Part shown: positions 59,865 through 64,000 of the stretch, in pieces
Layout: each line of letters begins with the position of its first letter
How positions within the stretch are numbered: position 1 is the stretch's first letter
Assembly: GCA_027605045.1 (NCBI GenBank)
Contig: JAQFWX010000002.1
Location: forward strand, 2,418,001-2,482,000
Length of the DNA stretch: 64,000 nucleotides
DNA from: Phallus indusiatus
Taxonomy: Eukaryota; Basidiomycota; Agaricomycetes; Phallales; Phallaceae
Direction of reading: 5' to 3'
The notes under the pieces: model-generated
The model's input: the letters and a program-made list of their open reading frames with translations, nothing else
Told to the model about the DNA's origin: nothing
Databases searched by the model: none
Made by a program: the position numbers and the translations under genes

Positions 59865-60960
59865 ATGACCCCTAAAAACTACTTCACTTATCTTTCGGTC
59901 GAAATTATTGAACAAATCTTACTTAACACTGCACGTCCTTCCGACCTCTTGTCGCTCGCGCTGACGGAACGGAGAATGTGCTCGGTCATTATTCCTGCTT
60001 TTCTCGAGTACAGCCAATTGAAGTTTCACTACGATCGCTGTGACGTCTGGGAACATCTGAATAACACAACATATCCTCGTGTCAAACATCTAGAGCTCTG
60101 GACGAGGCCTTTGGCTAATGTGGAAGACGCTTATCATGTCTGGCAGAAAGTGCTAATAACTAATGTTCCCCGCGCAGTGAGAAGTGGAGAAATTTCACTT
60201 TCCCATAAGCCCAGACTCAATGAAATATGCGGGGCTTTAGTTAAAATGTCTAATTTGAGGAAGGTCGTATTCAATAACCACCCAGATTTGCTTAGCACGA
60301 GCTGTATTAACTCCCCACACAAACTTTCTGCACTGGCCCTCGCAATCTACAATTCCGGTTGTAAACTCGAGAGCATTAGTCTACATCTGAGATTTTCTAC
60401 CGAATGGGCAGTCATTCAGCCCAAGCTTGCACTCATAAAGGTAACTAGTGTGCGTTTTACAGGATAAACTAACTAGATTTTCCCTTAGATGTTATCTGAT
60501 GCGGATTGGCTGTCTTCCATCAAAACATGTCACCTTAGCCTAATTCCACCGCCGTTCGGCCATTCTCCGAGTCCTGAGTTCGGGTACCATCTTCGGAAGG
60601 CTCTCTATCTAATGGCAAATTTGACGCATCTCAAAATAGTCACAACTCGCAGTGAACGACTGTGGCATGATGGAATGTTGTATTCTTGGCCCAAATTGGA
60701 ATACCTCTATCTTAGAGATGCGTTACCTACTCCTCTGAGTCCTGTTGTTCAACAATTTGATGCAGAGTTATTTACGAGTCTACATCCTCGACTTCACACT
60801 CTGTATCTGGAAAACACAGCTTTTGTCTGGCTTCCTTCCCGTGTCAAAGACGAGATTATGGCTCCCGCACTGAAGTCTTTCGGTTACAAGCCAAATAATA
60901 ATACGGGAAACCCGATGCCGCCACCTAAAAACCTGCCTTTACCTATTTTCAAGAACCTGA
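59865..60960 (+). pseudogene. F-box/leucine-rich protein, copy 3, cut by a copia insertion
   Basis: Exon 1 is 59865-60440 and exon 2 starts at 60489 after a 48-bp GTAACT...TTAG intron. The F-box part YLSVEIIEQILLNTARPSDL and the leucine-rich part LHTLYLEN match copy 2 closely. Exon 2 stops matching at 60960, inside the codons for IFKNL, exactly where TGTTAG of an LTR begins. The remaining part of exon 2 and exon 3 would lie beyond the retroelement, outside the window. A read-through frame adds a few LTR-coded residues before a stop at 60981-60983. The gene is therefore interrupted, recently enough that upstream exons show no other damage. Confidence 0.85.
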
Positions 60961-61142
60961 TGTTAGACGCTAAAGCTTACTAATATTGATTACACGACTC
61001 GAATGTCGCTGAGTTAGTTTTTCCTTCAAAGGAGGTTTTTTAGACTCAGCGGACTAATAGTTTCGTTGTATATAAATCTCTTTATTCTCTATTATAATAT
61101 AGTTTCCCTTTTCCTCTTCGCTCCAAACGCTCTTTGACAACA
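60961..61142 (+). mobile_element. 5' LTR of Ty1/copia element (182 bp)
   Basis: Begins TGTTAG and ends GACAACA, giving the TG...CA ends with TGTT/AACA inverted tips. The left border is fixed by loss of similarity between F-box copies 2 and 3. The right border is fixed by the primer binding site starting at the next base. A TATA-like GTATATAAATC lies near 61068-61078. The expected 5-bp target duplication would be CCTGA (60956-60960) repeated after the 3' LTR beyond the window. Confidence 0.85.
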
Positions 61143-61156
61143 GGGTTATGGGCCCC
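61143..61156 (+). other. Minus-strand primer binding site, initiator tRNA-Met internal type
   Basis: GGGTTATGGGCCCC directly abuts the LTR. It is complementary to the anticodon stem-loop of initiator tRNA-Met (GGGCCCATAACCC, which contains the CAT anticodon). As in Drosophila copia, this means priming by a tRNA fragment rather than by the tRNA 3' end. Confidence 0.75.
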
Positions 61157-61160
61157 GCGT

Positions 61161-61194
61161 TAAGTTTAGGGTTCCAAGTCTAAGTTTAGGGTTC
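61161..61194 (+). repeat. Short direct repeat in the copia leader
   Basis: TAAGTTTAGGGTTC occurs at 61161-61174 and again at 61181-61194, between the primer site and the gag ATG. Role unknown. Confidence 0.6.
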
Positions 61195-61207
61195 GCTTAT
61201 CTACACA

Positions 61208-64000
61208 ATGTCAACGTCACTCTTTAAAGTCAAAATCCGGGACCTCACCGGTGATAATTATTATGGGTGGCGTGAGAAAATGAAACTCATTCTGGTCGAA
61301 GAAGACATCAATCTGTGGAAACATGTTACTGGAGAGATCACGAAGCCAGTAGCACGCATAGCAAGCTTACCTTCGGATGACGAAATAAAGGCCTTGCAAG
61401 GATGGAAGGATGTCGACGAAAAGTGTAACGTTTCGTTACAGTTTACGATTAGCCCGGTTCTTACGGACTCACAACAAACAGTATAAAGCTGTATATTTGC
61501 AAGTGCAGGTAAGAAAGGCTGCCGGCGCCTTTACCGTTACGCGGTATTTACTGGTGTGACGGCGCCTATGTACATTACATAATACTAGGTACTTGTGCAG
61601 ACGACGATCGTCTGCATGCAATTGTATATATATACTAATATGTACTATGGGTAATAGTAGTCCGCTGGTCATAGCGGAACCGTTACAAAAAGGCTAGGGC
61701 CGCGATCCTACTCCGAGTTGCCGATTCTCATCTAGCTTACGGACATGGGAAGGAAACTGCCAAAGAGGTGTGGGACACTCTTGAAAATGTCTTCAAACTG
61801 AAGGGAGCAGTCGGAATAACAAAGGCTAGACAAGACTTCAGCCAGTTGAAGGCTGATGATAGTACAGAGCTTGAAGAACACATCCGAAAGATGAGGATGC
61901 TTCAAGAAACACTGCATAGTCTTGGCCATGTTGTATCCGACGAGGAGTTCAAGTCGACGCTCCTCGCCTCGCTTCCGAGGAGTTGGAGACCATTCGTTCG
62001 TGGAATCCGACCTGCGACATTGACGTCTGACGAGCTAATTGCGCAAATCATTGAAGAAGAACAATTTCTCAAAGAAGATGCACCTACCGGTACAGCACTC
62101 AAGGCACGCGAATTAAGCAAGAGGCCGCGAAAACCCAAATCTGGCGCACCGAAAGGATCTTGCCATAACTGTGGCAAGAAAGGTCACTACGCTCAGGATT
62201 GCTGGGAAAAAGGGGGTGGCAAAGAAGGACAGCGACCTAAATGGTTCAAGCCGAAGAATGAGAAAGTGAATGTTGCCGAAGAAAAGGTAACTTACGCTCA
62301 GTCCGACTATGTATGCGCAGCAAAAGAATCTTCATCTGGGCGATCTGAATGGCTTGCGGATTCAGCGGCATCTACTCATGTGGCAAAGAACCGGGCCGAC
62401 TTCACTGACTTTGTCAACGAGACATCTGAGATCAATGGTGTCAGCCCGAATTCCGTCTTGAAGGTTTATGGCCGTGGTACAGTTCCTGTCAACTTTATTG
62501 TCAAAGATAAGACTTTTACAGTACATTTACGCGACGTGAAATACGCACCTGATGCACCTGACAACCTTGTATCAATTGGACGAATTACCGACCACGGGCA
62601 CAAAGCCGAATTCAGCCATACAGGGGTTGAGTTCAAGTCGGCATCGGGAACTGTGTTTGCTTGTGGCACAAAGTCTGGAAGACTCTACCGAATGCAAGTT
62701 GGCACTGTCAAACAGTCAGATGATTTTGTAGCAGTTGCTAAAAATCGTACCTGGAACAAGTGGCATCGCATACTGGGTCATATTGGAATGGGCGCTGTCA
62801 AACTCTTGAAAAAGAATAATCTTGTGTGCGGGATGGATGTCGATGATAGTGCACCAATAACTCAATGCATGGCTTGCATTGAGGGTAAGCAAGCTGTCGA
62901 GCCATTTCCAAAAGTCGCAAATGAACGGAACTTGAAGATCGGTGATCTTATTGTGACGGATGTCTGGGGACCGGCTCGAATTGAAGGCAATAGTCGCGAA
63001 AGATACTTCTATTCGTTTACTGATGTCAGGAGCCGATACACGGTATTGTATTTTGCACATACGAAAGATCAAACACTCCGGTACTTCAAAATATTCCGTG
63101 CTTTTCTGAAAAACCAATTCGGGATCAAAGTGAAGACCCTGCGGAACGATGGTGGCGGCGAATACATAAACAAAGAGTTTCAAGATTTTTGTGCTGCTAA
63201 AGGTATAGTTGTAGAGACGACTGCACCTTATTCTCCACCGCAAAATGGGATTGCCGAAAGGATCAACCGAACTGTGCTCGAACTTGGACGCTCCATGCTG
63301 TTCGCAAAAAACTTGCCTCCGAAATTATGGCCTGAGGCAACTGCGTACGCTTGCTACATCAAAAATCGCGCACCAACAAAAGCTTTAGGAAAGAACACTA
63401 CACCTTATGAAGCTTTATATGGTAAAAAGCCCGATTTTTCCCGTCTTGAGGAGTTCGGCACGAAATGTTGGGTGAAAGTTCCTGACGAACGACGGTTCAA
63501 GTTGCAATCAAAATCCGAACAACACATCTTCGTTGGTGTTGCGGAATTTGCAAAAGCTTGGAAATACTACAACATTAGGTCAAAACGAGTTCAAATATCG
63601 CGAAATATAAAGTGGGACGAAAGCGACACTCACTTGTATGTGATTCCGAATGAAGACGACTCTGACGACGATGATACACCCTTGAGCAAGGGGGAGAAAT
63701 CTCAAACACATGCTCAAGAGCCGGAAATTCGACCAATAACTCCAAGAATTGAAGTCGAGCCTGAGGGTACTCCGAAAACAATCCGCGGTTCTACAGTTGG
63801 TGTGGAGGAAATGCCCAGTCTGGTTGAGCTTGATGACGAAAAAGATGACGATTCTGATGAAGAAATGGTCAAGTCATCATTGGGAATACCAGGTGAATTT
63901 GAAACCAACGTACCGGAAACACCACAGCCGAGAAGAAGTGGCCGAAACGTCGAACGCAAGGACTATAAAGCCCTTAACGAACCCTGGAAACAAAAAGATT
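61208..64000 (+). mobile_element. Ty1/copia gag-pol, partial at right edge and disrupted in gag
   Basis: Starts at 61208 (M-S-T-S-L-F-K-V). The gag part LTGDNYYGWREKMKLILVEE is of the UBN2/DUF4219 type. It is broken at 61424-61687 by a nested element and resumes at 61693 (ARAAILLRVADSHLAYGHGK). Then follow the zinc knuckle CHNCGKKGHYAQDC (62161-62202), protease WLADSAASTHV (near 62350) and the H-H-C-C integrase finger (W-H-R-I-L-G-H through C-x-x-C, 62760-62890). The integrase core has D at TDVWGP, D at LRNDGGGEY and E at NGIAERINRT. The order integrase before reverse transcriptase is the Pseudoviridae (copia) order; reverse transcriptase and RNase H lie outside the window. From 61693 to the edge the frame is open. 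Apart from the nested insertion the element looks young. Confidence 0.9.
61424..61687. mobile_element. Nested 264-bp solo-LTR-like insertion in copia gag
   Basis: Starts TGTAACG and ends CGTTACA (perfect 7-bp inverted tips; TG...CA). It is flanked by AAAAG on both sides (61419-61423 and 61688-61692), a 5-bp target duplication. Removing the insert and one AAAAG restores the gag frame across D-E-K / A-R-A-A. It contains a TATA-like run (61624-61635), several hairpins (notably 61596-61616) and no coding capacity. Size, ends and target duplication fit a solo LTR; a miniature inverted-repeat element is less likely but possible. Confidence 0.85.

Noticed and set aside
61484..61692. Segment in copia gag read as a GTATAA...AAAAAG intron
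   Set aside because: The family block only becomes continuous (DEK-ARAA) if the larger segment 61424-61687 is removed. That segment has inverted tips and a 5-bp target duplication, so insertion explains it better.
1..64000. CRISPR arrays, rRNA operons, bacterial promoters or phage genes
   Set aside because: None seen; gene structure is eukaryotic throughout.

Overview
The window reads as nuclear DNA of a filamentous basidiomycete, most likely an Agaricomycete. Genes are split by many 45-60 bp GT-AG introns. Several families typical of mushroom genomes occur: DUF6533-type membrane proteins, fungal UDP-glycosyltransferase, NmrA-like reductase, F-box paralogues and a Ty1/copia retrotransposon. 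There are no bacterial operons, rRNA genes or CRISPR arrays, and I could not support a tRNA gene. No species is assigned.

The dominant feature is an array of 13 paralogous multi-pass membrane protein genes of the DUF6533 kind. Eleven belong to one subfamily (type A): seven on the + strand (790-2252, 12769-14198, 18541-19978, 22085-23507, 29582-30915, 33323-34652, 36155-37505) and four on the - strand (45062-46509, a broken copy at about 47300-47973, 48933-50406, 54216-55690). Two divergent copies (type B, 2369-4273 and 5120-7025, - strand) sit beside the first type A gene. The type A genes share a ten-exon plan with a 17-nt microexon carrying the V-x-Y-I-W-K motif in all eleven copies; type B has its own 23-nt microexon.

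Layout: 0.8-7 kb holds one type A and two type B genes. 7.8-16.2 kb holds an intact UDP-glycosyltransferase, an O-methyltransferase pseudogene, a type A gene and an NmrA-family reductase, possibly a decayed secondary-metabolism cluster. 18.5-23.5 kb holds two more type A genes. 23.9-27.3 kb is a many-exon zinc-finger nuclear protein. 27.7-37.6 kb is a tandem segmental duplication of three units, each with a degraded antisense fragment of the large gene at 39.65-44.13 kb plus a type A gene. That large gene encodes a low-complexity protein with W-D-[ED]-S repeats, tentatively a Byr4/Bfa1-like regulator. 45-55.7 kb carries the four inverted type A copies.

52-61 kb carries three F-box/leucine-rich paralogues. 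The last one is cut in exon 2 at 60960 by a Ty1/copia element: 5' LTR 60961-61142, then a primer site matching the anticodon region of initiator tRNA-Met, then gag, protease and integrase running off the right edge. The copia gag is itself broken by a nested 264-bp TG...CA element with a 5-bp target duplication (AAAAG). The region therefore shows gene birth by tandem duplication, decay, and nested transposition. No biochemical cooperation between the membrane-protein array and its neighbours can be read from the sequence alone.
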